Shown in pieces: positions 42,555 to 51,150 of a stretch of DNA of 64,000 bases. The position numbers and the translations under genes are program-made. This DNA is from Frondihabitans australicus. Lineage in GTDB: Bacteria > Actinomycetota > Actinomycetes > Actinomycetales > Microbacteriaceae. A model generated the notes under the pieces. The model was not told where the DNA came from. It was given only the letters and a program-made list of their open reading frames with translations, and ran no database searches. Positions within the stretch are counted from its first letter, which is position 1; each line of letters opens with the position of its first letter. The DNA is taken from positions 2,852,001 through 2,916,000 of the forward strand of contig NZ_RBKS01000001.1 of assembly GCF_003634555.1 (NCBI RefSeq). The letters are read 5' to 3'.

Positions 42555-42845
42555 ATGACCCGGGTCGACGAGGCCGTGACCGTGTGGACGACCGACGAGG
42601 GTGTGCCGCTGCGCCTCGTCTGGCGCGCCCACCGCTTCCGGGTGAGCGACGTTCCGACGAGACTCACCTCGACCTACCCGGGCTGGCAGGTCGACACCGC
42701 GTTCGACCCGGCGATCACGCACCCGCCCGAATTGCGCGAGTCGTGGCGATTCCAGGGCACCGGCGAGGGCGGCGAGACGCTCGTCTTCGACGTCAGCCGC
42801 GACCCCTGGAGCCAGGGCTGGCGCCTTCTGCGCACCTACGACTGA
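42555..42845 (+). CDS. DUF6504 protein under SOS control
   Basis: 96 aa from ATG 42555. EAVTVWTTDEGVPLRLVWRAHRFRVSDVPT is the family signature. DUF6504 genes are normally found with the error-prone cassette imuA-imuB-dnaE2 in actinobacteria; none of those is in this window, yet this copy has its own perfect LexA box. A role in damage-tolerant DNA synthesis is therefore likely but not proven. Weak Shine-Dalgarno (GGGGTGGAG). Confidence 0.85.
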   Translation: MTRVDEAVTVWTTDEGVPLRLVWRAHRFRVSDVPTRLTSTYPGWQVDTAFDPAITHPPELRESWRFQGTGEGGETLVFDVSRDPWSQGWRLLRTYD

Positions 42846-42873
42846 GTGGTCTCGCCTCGAGCCGCGACGGATC

Positions 42874-43179
42874 TCACTCGTTGCGCCAATACGCCTGGTT
42901 ACCCGTCAGTGTCGACTCGATTGCCGCATACGACCACTTGCCCTTGCCGACCATCGGGGAACGATTGAGGCCCTTGCCGCTCTTGGCACTCGACCCATGG
43001 CTCTTCGAGCCGTTGTAGTAATTCGAATACGTGATTCCGCCAGGCTTCTTACCCTGGAGACCGTATTGCCAGGTGCCGCCACCGACACTTTCGGACGCGG
43101 CGTAGGCGGCGGATGCTCCACCGAAGGCGATGACGACGCCGAGGATGACGCCGGTTCGCAGCAGACCCATTTTTCGCAT
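42874..43179 (-). CDS. Lactococcin 972-family bacteriocin precursor
   Basis: 101 aa from ATG 43179 (MRKMGLL; ATG 43170 possible). Signal peptide ends at about AAYA-ASES (residue 28). The mature part carries the family signature: GGTWQYGLQ, SNYYNGSKSHGSSA and GKGKWSYAAIES. Lactococcin 972 binds lipid II and blocks septum formation in sensitive lactococci; activity here is unknown. Low GC versus neighbours. The start codon lies 16 bp from that of the divergent membrane gene. Confidence 0.88.
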   Translation of the reverse strand: MRKMGLLRTGVILGVVIAFGGASAAYAASESVGGGTWQYGLQGKKPGGITYSNYYNGSKSHGSSAKSGKGLNRSPMVGKGKWSYAAIESTLTGNQAYWRNE

Positions 43180-43181
43180 GA

Positions 43182-43195
43182 TATTCTACTATGAA
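43182..43195 (+). promoter_or_regulatory. Compact divergent promoter of the bacteriocin locus
   Basis: TATTCT (43182-43187) lies 8 nt before ATG 43196. TAGAAT on the minus strand covers the same bases (43182-43189 region) for the bacteriocin gene. The two transcripts therefore start within about 20 bp and must interfere or be alternately used. Confidence 0.45.
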
Positions 43196-43789
43196 ATGCG
43201 AGTATTACCAGAGGACACTATCGCTCGCGGGACTCGTGGAGCAAATCGCGATATATATGCACCGGTCATGATGGGCCTCGCGTTCAGCGCCCTTCAGATC
43301 TCCGCCTATCTATCCCCGCATCCTTTGTCGGACCTGTTCGAACCGCTCAACCTCGGGAGTGTGTGGGCTCTCGTGGGGATGCTCGGCGGTCGCTTGGGCA
43401 GGTCGAGACTCCGGTCTGTCATCGCCACCTGGTTGACGCTTTCGAGTGCCGTCCTGTCGTATTACGTGCTCGCCTGGTTCTCGGACGGCGGCGACTTCCC
43501 CCTTTTCTCCACCGGCTACTGGCTCATGGCGTCGCTCGTGGCCGGACCCGTCTTGGCCCTTCTTGCGACGGCCGCCTCTCGGCGAACGCGGGGCAGCGTT
43601 CTGGCTTCACTCGTGATTCCATTCGCCGTCGTCGCGGAGAGCCTGGTTCCTGAAGGCCGTTTCAGTCCGGATCCGGCGACGGTCAGCATCGCGTGTACGT
43701 GTGCCTTCGCCGGCGCCGTCATCCTGATCGCGACTCGCGGGCGAGGCCATCAGCGCGATCCCGGCCATCATGCCCGCCCAGCCGGGTAG
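43196..43789 (+). CDS. Multi-pass membrane protein, divergent from the bacteriocin gene (DUF6518-like)
   Basis: 197 aa from ATG 43196. About five to six hydrophobic spans (PVMMGLAFSALQISAYL; LGSVWALVGMLGG; WLTLSSAVLSYYVLAW; YWLMASLVAGPVLALLA; VLASLVIPFAVVAESL; ATVSIACTCAFAGAVIL). Resembles the small DUF6518 family of actinobacterial membrane proteins. A role in immunity to or export of the bacteriocin is plausible from position only. The stop is 4 bp from the convergent permease-like gene. Confidence 0.65.
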   Translation: MRVLPEDTIARGTRGANRDIYAPVMMGLAFSALQISAYLSPHPLSDLFEPLNLGSVWALVGMLGGRLGRSRLRSVIATWLTLSSAVLSYYVLAWFSDGGDFPLFSTGYWLMASLVAGPVLALLATAASRRTRGSVLASLVIPFAVVAESLVPEGRFSPDPATVSIACTCAFAGAVILIATRGRGHQRDPGHHARPAG

Positions 43790-43793
43790 GGCT

Positions 43794-45770
43794 CTATGGC
43801 CCTGTCTTCAGGCCGCGCCAGTCGCGGAGCGACCTGAGAGATGTGAGAGCAGCAAGGCTCCCAACAAGGAGCGCTGCAATCACGGCTCCGCTGGGCGAAG
43901 CCCCGCCAAGAACTGACAGAGCACCGACCACGAGGGCTCCGAGGATAGCTGGAGCCGTGACATAACCCCCGAAGATTCGGAGTAGAGAGTGTCCGAGTCT
44001 TCGTCGAGCGACAAGCCGACCTGCGTTCGCAGCGAGGTGCATTTCGGCCACGAGACGAGTCAACGTCGCGAGCGATACGAAACCGAGTACAGCACCCAAG
44101 AGCCCATTCGCGGATCGAGCCACACCCCAAAGAACCGCTTCGCGAGTCACGGCCCCCGCAGCGTCGATCGAGAGAACGAGATCGGTGATGCCGGACCGCT
44201 CGAGTCGATGTCGAAGCTCGCGGGAATCGACGAACATCACTTGACCGCTCGTGGCTGCTGACAGAAGAAAGTCGTCTGACAGCAGCGGCCTGTTGGTCGG
44301 CACGACCACGACCGCAGGGCCATGAAGGTATTGCTGCGAGGCGTCAAATGAGCCACCGCCATGAAACACTGGCGCCCCTCCGGCCAGGTAGCGAATGGAG
44401 ACAGGAATGTCCGGGTGGTCACGGCCACCCTGGATAGACATCTGATCCCGGACCCAGGAGTCGAAATACTTTCGCCAGGCACTTTCCCGGGGCTGTGCGT
44501 CAGTCGGCAAGTAGACCGTCACGCGTTGCCGGGCCGCCTGGACGAGCCGGCCGCCTACGTCCCGAATCGGAGCGTGTGCCAGGAACGCCTGGTCGACGAC
44601 CAGCGTGTTGCCTGTTTCCACCGTGTAGTCGTCCGCGAACCGCGGTCGCGCGCCCGAAGTGAAGTTCACGAAAGCCAAGTCGCGCTTCTCCAGGTCGCGA
44701 GTCAAGTCACCGAAGGCGCTTTGGCGAGCCTGCAACTCGGCATCGCTTGACGTCGAAGCGAATCGAAGCGACACGGCGCCTGGGAAATGACTCCACTCGC
44801 CGAGGCCCCGGAGCTGCACGGCGACGAGCGTCGCGGAGGTGAAGGTGCCCGCTACCAGTCCTGTGACTAGCGCCGCCGAGGCTAGCCTCTGAAAGGCAGT
44901 GAAGGTGGACAGGGCTGGACTTGATCGCCCCTCACTCAGGCTCGTTCCGGCGCTTCCTCGTTGGCGCCGAGGCGAAACGGCGCACAGCGTTGCCAGACCG
45001 ACGATGCAACAAGTGGCGTAAGCCACTCCAGCAACGCCGAAAATGCGCCCAGCCTGGGGAAGTCTTCCGGCGAGCCAGAGCGCCACCAGGCCCGTTCCCC
45101 CCACGGCCAATGCCGAGCAGATCGAACCGTTTGCTAACCGAACGAACCACCGGGCCTTCGAAGTCGGAGGGGCAATGTCTGAAGCATCCCCGAAGGGCCG
45201 ACTGCCTGTCCGCCGCCACACAGCCGACAACACCGACGCGATGACCGCCACTACCGTCACCAGGAGGACAAGAAAAGCATTTCCTGACAGGGCAGTGCGG
45301 GTGGCGAGTCCTCTCGCCGAGAGTGGGGAGGCATCCGCCTCGAATCCGCGAGACCTGAGGCGAGCCGCAACGTCGCGTGCGGACGCGACGGATCCACCAA
45401 CAACCCATTCTCCCTGGACATCTGCAGGTCGATCGGTGTCGGACCCGATGACTCGGGTCGAGTGACCCGGTATCAGGTCCGGATAACGCAAACCAGGCAC
45501 GAGTCCGTGCGCGAACGATCCTGCTTCGACGACGAAAGTTCGGCGCTGCGTAAAGTGCCCGTTGTCTGCGACTCGCAATGCGCCGGCTACGCCTTCCGCT
45601 GCGAAGGCTCTCGTCACAGTACGAAGCGCGGCAGGAGCACCGAGGCCTTTGGGCGCTGTGGAAATCACCACCAGCGAGTTCCCGCCGAGAGGCACCTCCT
45701 CGTCGACCACGGCTGCCGTCATGACGCCGATAGCCATCGCGACGCAGGCCACAACCGTAAAGACCCTCAT
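43794..45770 (-). CDS. Bacteriocin-associated integral membrane protein (lactococcin 972 group)
   Basis: 658 aa from ATG 45770. TM1 at residues 1-22 (MRVFTVVACVAMAIGVMTAAV); an external domain of about 150 residues; four spans at about 195-330; a second external domain of about 230 residues with two WVRDQ/GGRDHPD segments; and three C-terminal spans. This 7-8 TM layout of FtsX-like pattern and length (about 650-680 aa) fits the putative immunity/transport protein always found with lactococcin 972-type bacteriocins. The usual partner ABC ATPase is absent from the locus. Codon GC lower than neighbours, suggesting transfer. Confidence 0.75.
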   Translation of the reverse strand: MRVFTVVACVAMAIGVMTAAVVDEEVPLGGNSLVVISTAPKGLGAPAALRTVTRAFAAEGVAGALRVADNGHFTQRRTFVVEAGSFAHGLVPGLRYPDLIPGHSTRVIGSDTDRPADVQGEWVVGGSVASARDVAARLRSRGFEADASPLSARGLATRTALSGNAFLVLLVTVVAVIASVLSAVWRRTGSRPFGDASDIAPPTSKARWFVRLANGSICSALAVGGTGLVALWLAGRLPQAGRIFGVAGVAYATCCIVGLATLCAVSPRRQRGSAGTSLSEGRSSPALSTFTAFQRLASAALVTGLVAGTFTSATLVAVQLRGLGEWSHFPGAVSLRFASTSSDAELQARQSAFGDLTRDLEKRDLAFVNFTSGARPRFADDYTVETGNTLVVDQAFLAHAPIRDVGGRLVQAARQRVTVYLPTDAQPRESAWRKYFDSWVRDQMSIQGGRDHPDIPVSIRYLAGGAPVFHGGGSFDASQQYLHGPAVVVVPTNRPLLSDDFLLSAATSGQVMFVDSRELRHRLERSGITDLVLSIDAAGAVTREAVLWGVARSANGLLGAVLGFVSLATLTRLVAEMHLAANAGRLVARRRLGHSLLRIFGGYVTAPAILGALVVGALSVLGGASPSGAVIAALLVGSLAALTSLRSLRDWRGLKTGP

Positions 45771-45911
45771 GAACACGAGACAACCATAGTGTGTCATTTC
45801 AATGACGGTTGCGGGACTGGTGGCTCCTGCGCACGTACGACGTAGTGGTCCGGCGGCTCGCGGCCGAAGTGGACCGGCGGCGGCGGCGAGGGCCGCCCTA
45901 GGCTCGGCGGC

Positions 45912-46520
45912 ATGAGCGACTCCGCGACACTGTTCTCGTCCACCCCGACCCTCGAAGGCCCACGCGTGCGGCTCGAGGGGCTCGCCGCCGCCCACGAGGC
46001 CGACCTGGCCGAGGCGGTCGCCGTCGGCGACCTCTGGCAGACCTGGTACACGTCGATCCCCTCGCCCGACGGGATGGCCGCCGCGATCCGGCAGCGGCTC
46101 GACTGGCAGGGCGCCGGTCTCATGGCGCCGTGGGCGGTCGTGTCGCAGGAGTCGGGGAAGGCCGTCGGCATGACGACGTTCTGCAACCTCGTGCCCGAGA
46201 CGCGGCGGCTCGAGATCGGGTACACGTGGTTGGGGCGTGGCGTGCAGCGGACCGGCGTGAACGCCCAGGCCAAGCTCCTGCTGCTCACGCGCGCGTTCGA
46301 CGAACTGGACTGCATCGCCGTCGAGTTCCGCACGCACTGGCACAACGTCCAGTCGCGGGCGGCGATCGCGCGTCTCGGCGCCAAGCAAGACGGCGTGCTG
46401 CGCAATCACCAGATCGGCCGAGACGGCACGCTGCGCGACACGGTCGTCTTCTCCATCACCGCGTCGGAGTGGCCGACGGTGCGGCTGAGTCTCACGGAGC
46501 GTCTCGCGCGTCGCGCCTGA
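45912..46520 (+). CDS. GNAT-family N-acetyltransferase
   Basis: 202 aa. RimJ/RimL-like GNAT: LEGPRVRLEGLAAAHEADL at the start, RRLEIGYTWLGRGVQRTGVNAQAKLLLLTRAFDEL (acetyl-CoA loop region) and NVQSRAAIARLGAKQDGVLRNH. Transfers acetyl groups to a protein N-terminus or small amine. TAGGCT lies 7 nt before the ATG (leaderless). Its GC content returns to the chromosomal level after the bacteriocin locus. Confidence 0.9.
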   Translation: MSDSATLFSSTPTLEGPRVRLEGLAAAHEADLAEAVAVGDLWQTWYTSIPSPDGMAAAIRQRLDWQGAGLMAPWAVVSQESGKAVGMTTFCNLVPETRRLEIGYTWLGRGVQRTGVNAQAKLLLLTRAFDELDCIAVEFRTHWHNVQSRAAIARLGAKQDGVLRNHQIGRDGTLRDTVVFSITASEWPTVRLSLTERLARRA

Positions 46521-46546
46521 CGGTCGCAGCTGCGTGCGCCGCGCCG

Positions 46547-46783
46547 CTAGTGAGCGTCGCGGGGAATGACGCCTCGGTACCCGACTCCGCGCACGCGGAG
46601 CTCTTCGTGCCACTCGGCGACTTTCTTCCGCCAGCGCACCATCTGCGCATCCATCGGGTAGGGCTCGCGCGCCTCTCGCGCGCGCATCTCCAGTTGCTCG
46701 ACGCCGATTTCGAGGATGCGCATGAAGTCGTCGTGCTCCTCCAGCGCTTCGTCAGTCAACGCCTGACCGCCTATCAACACCAT
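46547..46783 (-). CDS. Small hypothetical protein
   Basis: 78 aa from ATG 46783 with GAAGGG as Shine-Dalgarno. Acidic/helical (DEALEEHDDFMRILEIGVEQLEMRAREA) followed by VRWRKKVAEWHEELRVRGVGYRGV. No recognised family. Overlaps the 3' end of the frameshifted upstream gene by 32 bp. Confidence 0.6.
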   Translation of the reverse strand: MVLIGGQALTDEALEEHDDFMRILEIGVEQLEMRAREAREPYPMDAQMVRWRKKVAEWHEELRVRGVGYRGVIPRDAH

Positions 46784-47119
46784 GTCGCCCTTCGCCCTCC
46801 TGTCGAGTGCCCTCGCCAAGGGACTCGAACACTTCCAGTGATATTCGCATATCATCCCGCAACGCCCACGGTACATGCAGAAGCGACTGAACGTGCAGTC
46901 GCCCGATACGGCGTTCCCGCCCGCGCTCCGACGCAAGCCGCTCCATCGTCCACGTCCACCGCAGCCACCACTGTTCACGGCGCGACGACTCGTCGAGGCG
47001 CCGCCTCGCCGCGCGCGCCTCGAGCAGGTTGAGCACGAGCGTGGTCGCCCGATGCCCGCGGCGAGCGCCGCCGCCCAGAACGTCGCCAGCGCCTCCGCCG
47101 ACCAGCCCGTCGATTCCAT
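46752..47119 (-). pseudogene. Frameshifted membrane-anchored hypothetical gene
   Basis: From ATG 47119 the frame reads MESTGWSAEALATFWAAALAAGIG, a membrane anchor, then becomes nonsense. The frame shifted by one base continues sensibly from the same spot as ATTLVLNLLEARAARRRLD ... REQWWLRWTWTMERLASERGRER to a stop at 46752. One extra G in the GGG run at 47048-47050 would restore a 122-aa protein. Either a real disruption or a homopolymer sequencing error. TTGGCT is 6 nt before the ATG. Confidence 0.55.
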
Positions 47120-47226
47120 GGCGAGAGCCAAGCGCACGCGCGGGCGACCGGAGCCGCTGTCCACAGGCGGCGGCTCGAGATGGCATCCGTCCACAGCCGC
47201 GGCAGGAGAGGTGAGCGAGCCCCGTG

Positions 47227-47904
47227 TCAGCGGGCAAGAGGGAGGAGGCCGAGCTCCATCGCCCGAGTCACGGCGCGCGTGCGATCCGAGACACCGAGCT
47301 TCTCGAACGCGTGCAGCAGGTGCGTCTTCACCGTCGCCTCGCTCACGAAGAGCTCGGCGCCGGCCTCCCGGTTGCTCCGCCCCTGGGCGACGAGGGCGAG
47401 CACCTGCGTCTCGCGGTCGGTCAGGGCGACGGGCGAAGCTCCGCCGGTGCCGCCGGCCGTGCCGCCGGCTCCTGCCGCACCACCGGCTCCCGCGACCCGT
47501 CGGACGAGCAGGGCGGCGATCGACGGCGCCAAGGCCACCTCGCCTCGGGCGACGCTCCGCACCCCCGCGAGGAGTTCATCCTCGGGCGCGGCCTTCAGCA
47601 GGTAGCCGCTCGCCCCCGCCTCGATCGCGCGGAGGATCGCGTCGTCGGACTCGTAGGTCGTGAGCACGATCACGCGGCTCCTGCGCCCGGACGCGACGAT
47701 CTGGGCGGTGGCTTCATCGCCCTCGAGCAGCGGCATGCGGAGGTCCATGAGCACCACGTCGGGCGAGAGCTCGAGCGCCAGGCGGACTGCCTCGACGCCG
47801 TCGCCGGCCTGCCCGACCACCTCGATGTCGTCGGCCGCCTGAACCAGTGCGACGATGCCGGCCCGCACGACGGGGTGGTCGTCGGCGACGAGCACCCGGA
47901 TCAC
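47227..47904 (-). CDS. NarL/LuxR-family response regulator
   Basis: 225 aa from GTG 47904. Receiver domain with DDH (residues 8-10), phosphoacceptor Asp54 in VLMDLRMP and Lys in LLKAAPEDEL. Linker of Gly/Ala repeats. LuxR HTH with LTDRETQVLALVAQGRSNREAGAELFVSEATVKTHL. Overlaps the kinase stop by 4 nt (GTGA). Controls unknown targets, most likely including this ABC operon. Confidence 0.93.
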   Translation of the reverse strand: MIRVLVADDHPVVRAGIVALVQAADDIEVVGQAGDGVEAVRLALELSPDVVLMDLRMPLLEGDEATAQIVASGRRSRVIVLTTYESDDAILRAIEAGASGYLLKAAPEDELLAGVRSVARGEVALAPSIAALLVRRVAGAGGAAGAGGTAGGTGGASPVALTDRETQVLALVAQGRSNREAGAELFVSEATVKTHLLHAFEKLGVSDRTRAVTRAMELGLLPLAR

Positions 47905-49136
47905 GAGGCGGCCCCGAGCGACGACGCGGGCGACGACACCGGGGTCGACCCGAGGGGCGCAGGAGCAGCGGGCACCCCCGGCACCGACACGGTCAGCCGC
48001 GTGCCCCGCCCCGGCCCCGAATCGACCGACACGCTCCCGGCCGCGAGTTCGATGCGGGCGCGCATGCCCGCCAGCCCGTACCCGTCTGTGGCACCGGAGG
48101 CGTCGAAGCCGCAGCCGTCGTCGACGATCTCCATGGTGGCTCGAGCGTCGTCGCCCGAGAGGCGGATGCGCGCCGTGGTCGCCCGAGCGTGCTTGCGGAC
48201 GTTCGCCAGGGCCTCCTGCGCCACGCGGAGCAGCACCACCTCCGTGTCGCGCGAGACGGCGCCGGGCGCGACGTCGGACTCGACCGCCACCGGGACCCCC
48301 GTCTCGCGCGAGAAGCGCGACGCGAGTCGCTCGAGCGCCGCAGAAAGGCCGGCGTCGAGATCGACGGGCGCCCCCGCCGCGACCAGCGAGCGCGTCTCGG
48401 CAAGGGTGTCGCGCGCTGTCTCCTCGATCAGCGCGAGCGTCTCGGACGCGCGAGGAGAGTCGCCGCCGGCGATCTCGCGGGAGGCGCGCTGCGAGAGGAG
48501 CACGAGGCCGGTCAGGCTCTGCGCGATCGTGTCGTGGAGGTCGCGCGCGAGGCGCTCTCGCTCGCTCGTGGCCCCGGCTTCCCGACTCAGGGCCTCGACC
48601 CTGCCCTGCGCGGCGCGGAGCTCTTCGACGAGTCGTCGCCGCTCGTCGCTGAGCTCGAAGACCCGGCTGATCCAGAGACCGAGGCAGAGACTGCCGACGA
48701 GGCTGATTCCCTCGATGAGCGCCGCCTCGACGAGCCCCTGGGACGAGAAGTCGAAGAAGGCGGCCATGCCGATCGCCACCGCGGTGACGGCGACGACGTT
48801 GCCGACGATCGCGTCGCGGGTCCGCGACAGCTGGATCCACACCAGGGGCAGCGCGATGCACTGAGTCGTCGCCATGTTCGGGTCGCCGGCGGTGCCGACG
48901 CCGAGCGCCACGACGACGACCGCGAGGAACGCCACGGCGTGCGGGCGCGACTCGAAGCCGCGGCGGCCGAAAGCGACGTACGCGACGCTCATCGCGACGA
49001 GTGCGGCGAAGGAGAGCCGCTCGTCGTTCCCCGACGCGGCGTTGGCTGCGAAGATCCCGGCGACGACCAGCATCGTCGCCGCGAACAGCACGTGCCACCA
49101 GCGATTGCCCGTCACGCGGAGCTCCCTTCCGATCAC
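47901..49136 (-). CDS. Sensor histidine kinase (HisKA_3, NarL-type partner)
   Basis: 411 aa from GTG 49136 (alternative GTG 49115 has a stronger GGAAGGGAG site). Five or six membrane segments in the N-terminal half and no large external domain. HisKA_3 with ERLARDLHDTIAQSLTG, phosphorylated His201. ATPase domain with VAQEALANVRKHA, DDGCGFD and GYGLAGMRARIE. Intramembrane-sensing kinases of this type often sense cell-envelope stress or are driven by a partner ABC transporter, as the operon suggests. Confidence 0.92.
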   Translation of the reverse strand: MIGRELRVTGNRWWHVLFAATMLVVAGIFAANAASGNDERLSFAALVAMSVAYVAFGRRGFESRPHAVAFLAVVVVALGVGTAGDPNMATTQCIALPLVWIQLSRTRDAIVGNVVAVTAVAIGMAAFFDFSSQGLVEAALIEGISLVGSLCLGLWISRVFELSDERRRLVEELRAAQGRVEALSREAGATSERERLARDLHDTIAQSLTGLVLLSQRASREIAGGDSPRASETLALIEETARDTLAETRSLVAAGAPVDLDAGLSAALERLASRFSRETGVPVAVESDVAPGAVSRDTEVVLLRVAQEALANVRKHARATTARIRLSGDDARATMEIVDDGCGFDASGATDGYGLAGMRARIELAAGSVSVDSGPGRGTRLTVSVPGVPAAPAPLGSTPVSSPASSLGAAS

Positions 49137-49945
49137 GAATCCTTCCGGATCCAGCGGAAGGTCACCAGCGACGCGACGAGCCCCGCCACGAACCAGAGTC
49201 CGAGCACGAGGGCGATCCCGCACAGGTTCCAGGATCCGCCCTGCTCGAGCGACTTGAACGAATCGGGCAGGAACACGGCCCTCGTCCCCTGCGCCAGCCA
49301 CTTCAGCGGGAAGATCGACGCCACGTTCTGCAGCCACGTCGGCAGCATCGAGAACTGCAGGTAGACACCGGAGATGAACTGCAGGATCAGCACGATGGGC
49401 ACGATCACCGCGGTGGCCGACTTGCCCGTGCGCGGCAGCCGCGAGAGTGCGATGCCGAGGACGGCGCTCGTGACGATGCCGAGCAGGTAGACCCAGATCA
49501 GGGTGAGCCAGTGGGCTCCTGCGCCTGGAAGCGCCACGCCGAACGCGAAGTGCGCGACGGCGACGAGCAGCGCGATCTGCAGCACCGAGGTCACGAGCAC
49601 CTGGCCGAACTTGCCGACGAAGTACGACAGCACCGGCAGCGGTGTGCCGGCGAGCCGCTTCAGGGTGCCGTCGCCGCGCTCGACCGCGATGTCGACGGCG
49701 AGGTTCTGGACGCCCGAGAGCAGGATCCCGGCCGCGATCATCCCCGGCAGATAGAACGCCGCGGCGCTGATCCCTCCTGACCCGTCGGGCTTCGTGCCGT
49801 AGTTGCCGGCCGACGAGAACGCGATCGAGAAGATCGTCAGCATGATCACCGGGAAGAGGAAGGTGAACAGGATCGTGTCGCCCTGCCGGAAGTACACGCG
49901 CGTCTCGTAGCGGGCCCGGTCGAGGCCCAGCGCGATGGCCCTCAT
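49133..49945 (-). CDS. ABC-2 type transporter permease
   Basis: 270 aa with six membrane spans (FTFLFPVIMLTIFSIAFSS; AAFYLPGMIAAGILLSGV; VTSVLQIALLVAVAHFAFG; LIWVYLLGIVTSAVLGIAL; ATAVIVPIVLILQFISGVYL; GIALVLGLWFVAGLVASLV). The MLPTWLQNVASIFPLKWLAQG segment is typical of drug/lipid exporters of the DrrB-like group. Preceded by GAGGAGG, and overlapping the ATPase by 4 nt and the kinase by 4 nt. Confidence 0.9.
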   Translation of the reverse strand: MRAIALGLDRARYETRVYFRQGDTILFTFLFPVIMLTIFSIAFSSAGNYGTKPDGSGGISAAAFYLPGMIAAGILLSGVQNLAVDIAVERGDGTLKRLAGTPLPVLSYFVGKFGQVLVTSVLQIALLVAVAHFAFGVALPGAGAHWLTLIWVYLLGIVTSAVLGIALSRLPRTGKSATAVIVPIVLILQFISGVYLQFSMLPTWLQNVASIFPLKWLAQGTRAVFLPDSFKSLEQGGSWNLCGIALVLGLWFVAGLVASLVTFRWIRKDS

Positions 49946-50856
49946 GCCGCCACCTCCTCGGGCGAGGCGGAGGTGCGCACCGCGTCCGACGAGCCCGCCG
50001 ACGCCACCAACCCGAGGTAGATGTCCTCCAGGCTCGGCCGGACGACCTCGAGGCCGTGCAACTCGCCACCCGTCTCGGCGTGCAGCCGCGCGACGAGCTC
50101 GGTCGGCGTCTCGGTGCGCTGCTCGTGGCGGCCGCTCGCGTCGCTCCACCGCACGAGCGGGGTGCGGGCGGCAGCACCGCCGATCTCGTCGACGGCCCCG
50201 ATGTCGATGAGGCGACCGCCGGCGATGACCCCGGCGCGATCGCCCAGCTGCGCCGCCTCGTCGAGGTAGTGGGTGGTGAGCAGGATCGTGGTGCCCTCGC
50301 GTTTCAGAGACCGGATCAGCTCCCAGAACTCCCGCCGCGCCTCGGGGTCGAACCCGGTCGTCGGCTCGTCCAGGAACAGCAGCTCGGGCCGGCCGATCAC
50401 GCCGAGGGCCACGTCGACACGGCGCCGCTGGCCGCCCGACAGCGCCTTGATGCGGGTCGACGCCTTCTCGGTGAGCCCCACGGCCGCGATGGTCTCCTCC
50501 ACGTCGCGGGGGTGCGGGTACATCCGGGCGAAGTGAGAGAGCTGCTCGCGGACGGTGACGTTGCCGCTCTCGCCCGACGACTGGAGGACCATGCCGAGGC
50601 GGGCGCGCCAGTCGCGGCCGGCGGCCCGGGGATCCTGCCCCAGCACCGACGCCTCGCCCGAGGTGCGGTCGCGGTACCCCTCGAGGATCTCGATCGTGGT
50701 GCTCTTGCCGGCCCCGTTCGGGCCGAGCAGGGCGAAGGTCTCGCCGCGACGGATCTCGAACGAGATCCCGTCGACGGCGGTGGCGTGGCCGTACGACTTC
50801 ACGAGGTCGCGGACGACCACGGCGGTGTCGCGATTCGACGCGCTGGATTCGGTCAT
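49942..50856 (-). CDS. ABC transporter ATP-binding protein
   Basis: 304 aa from ATG 50856. Walker A GPNGAGKST, signature LSGGQRRR, Walker B LLFLDEPT, D-loop and H-loop (TTHYLDEA). C-terminal extension of about 75 residues as in DrrA-like exporters. First gene of the operon ABC ATPase, permease, kinase, response regulator. An in-frame extension to 51030 is Arg/Pro-rich and overlaps palindrome 50914-50929, so it is rejected. Confidence 0.93.
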   Translation of the reverse strand: MTESSASNRDTAVVVRDLVKSYGHATAVDGISFEIRRGETFALLGPNGAGKSTTIEILEGYRDRTSGEASVLGQDPRAAGRDWRARLGMVLQSSGESGNVTVREQLSHFARMYPHPRDVEETIAAVGLTEKASTRIKALSGGQRRRVDVALGVIGRPELLFLDEPTTGFDPEARREFWELIRSLKREGTTILLTTHYLDEAAQLGDRAGVIAGGRLIDIGAVDEIGGAAARTPLVRWSDASGRHEQRTETPTELVARLHAETGGELHGLEVVRPSLEDIYLGLVASAGSSDAVRTSASPEEVAA

Positions 50857-50913
50857 GAGGCCAGCATGGGCGCTCGACGCCGAGTGCGGCACGGTCGATC
50901 GGTCAGAGCCGGG

Positions 50914-50929
50914 TCCACCGATCGGTGGA
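50914..50929. promoter_or_regulatory. 16-bp perfect palindrome upstream of the ABC operon
   Basis: TCCACCGATCGGTGGA, 57 bp before the ABC ATPase start, is the best candidate for the response regulator or TetR binding site in the 294-bp gap 50857-51150. The gap holds no gene. Confidence 0.6.
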
Positions 50930-51087
50930 TGCCGACGAGGCGGCCCCGAGCGTCGGGCCCGACCGCTGTGCGCAGGCGCGGGCACACGGGAAGAGCCCAG
51001 AGGTGCCGGGCGAGGTGGTTGGCCTCGCACCGGCAGCTCTCCCCGGTGGTGCGTCGCCTCCTCCGTGGCGATGCATCGATAGAACCA

Positions 51088-51099
51088 TACTGGTCGGTA
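51088..51099. promoter_or_regulatory. TetR-like operator TACTGGTCGGTA
   Basis: TACTGGTCGGTA is a near-palindrome (8 of 12 positions symmetric) of the TACCGACCGGTA type used by TetR and gamma-butyrolactone receptor regulators. It lies 52 bp past the TetR stop and 232 bp upstream of the ABC ATPase, near minus-strand TATGGT (-10-like). Confidence 0.5.
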
Positions 51100-51150
51100 C
51101 TTTTCTACCCTGCACTTATGCCTACACGCGTGCGGGGGTCGTCCGGCCCG

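Noticed and set aside
49942-51030. N-terminal extension of the ABC ATPase to GTG 51030
   Set aside because: The extension is Arg/Pro-rich, runs over a perfect palindrome, and ATG 50856 fits the family start.
50903-51115. 70-aa minus-strand frame upstream of the ABC operon
   Set aside because: Composition is Pro/Gly/Arg low complexity and it covers operator-like palindromes.
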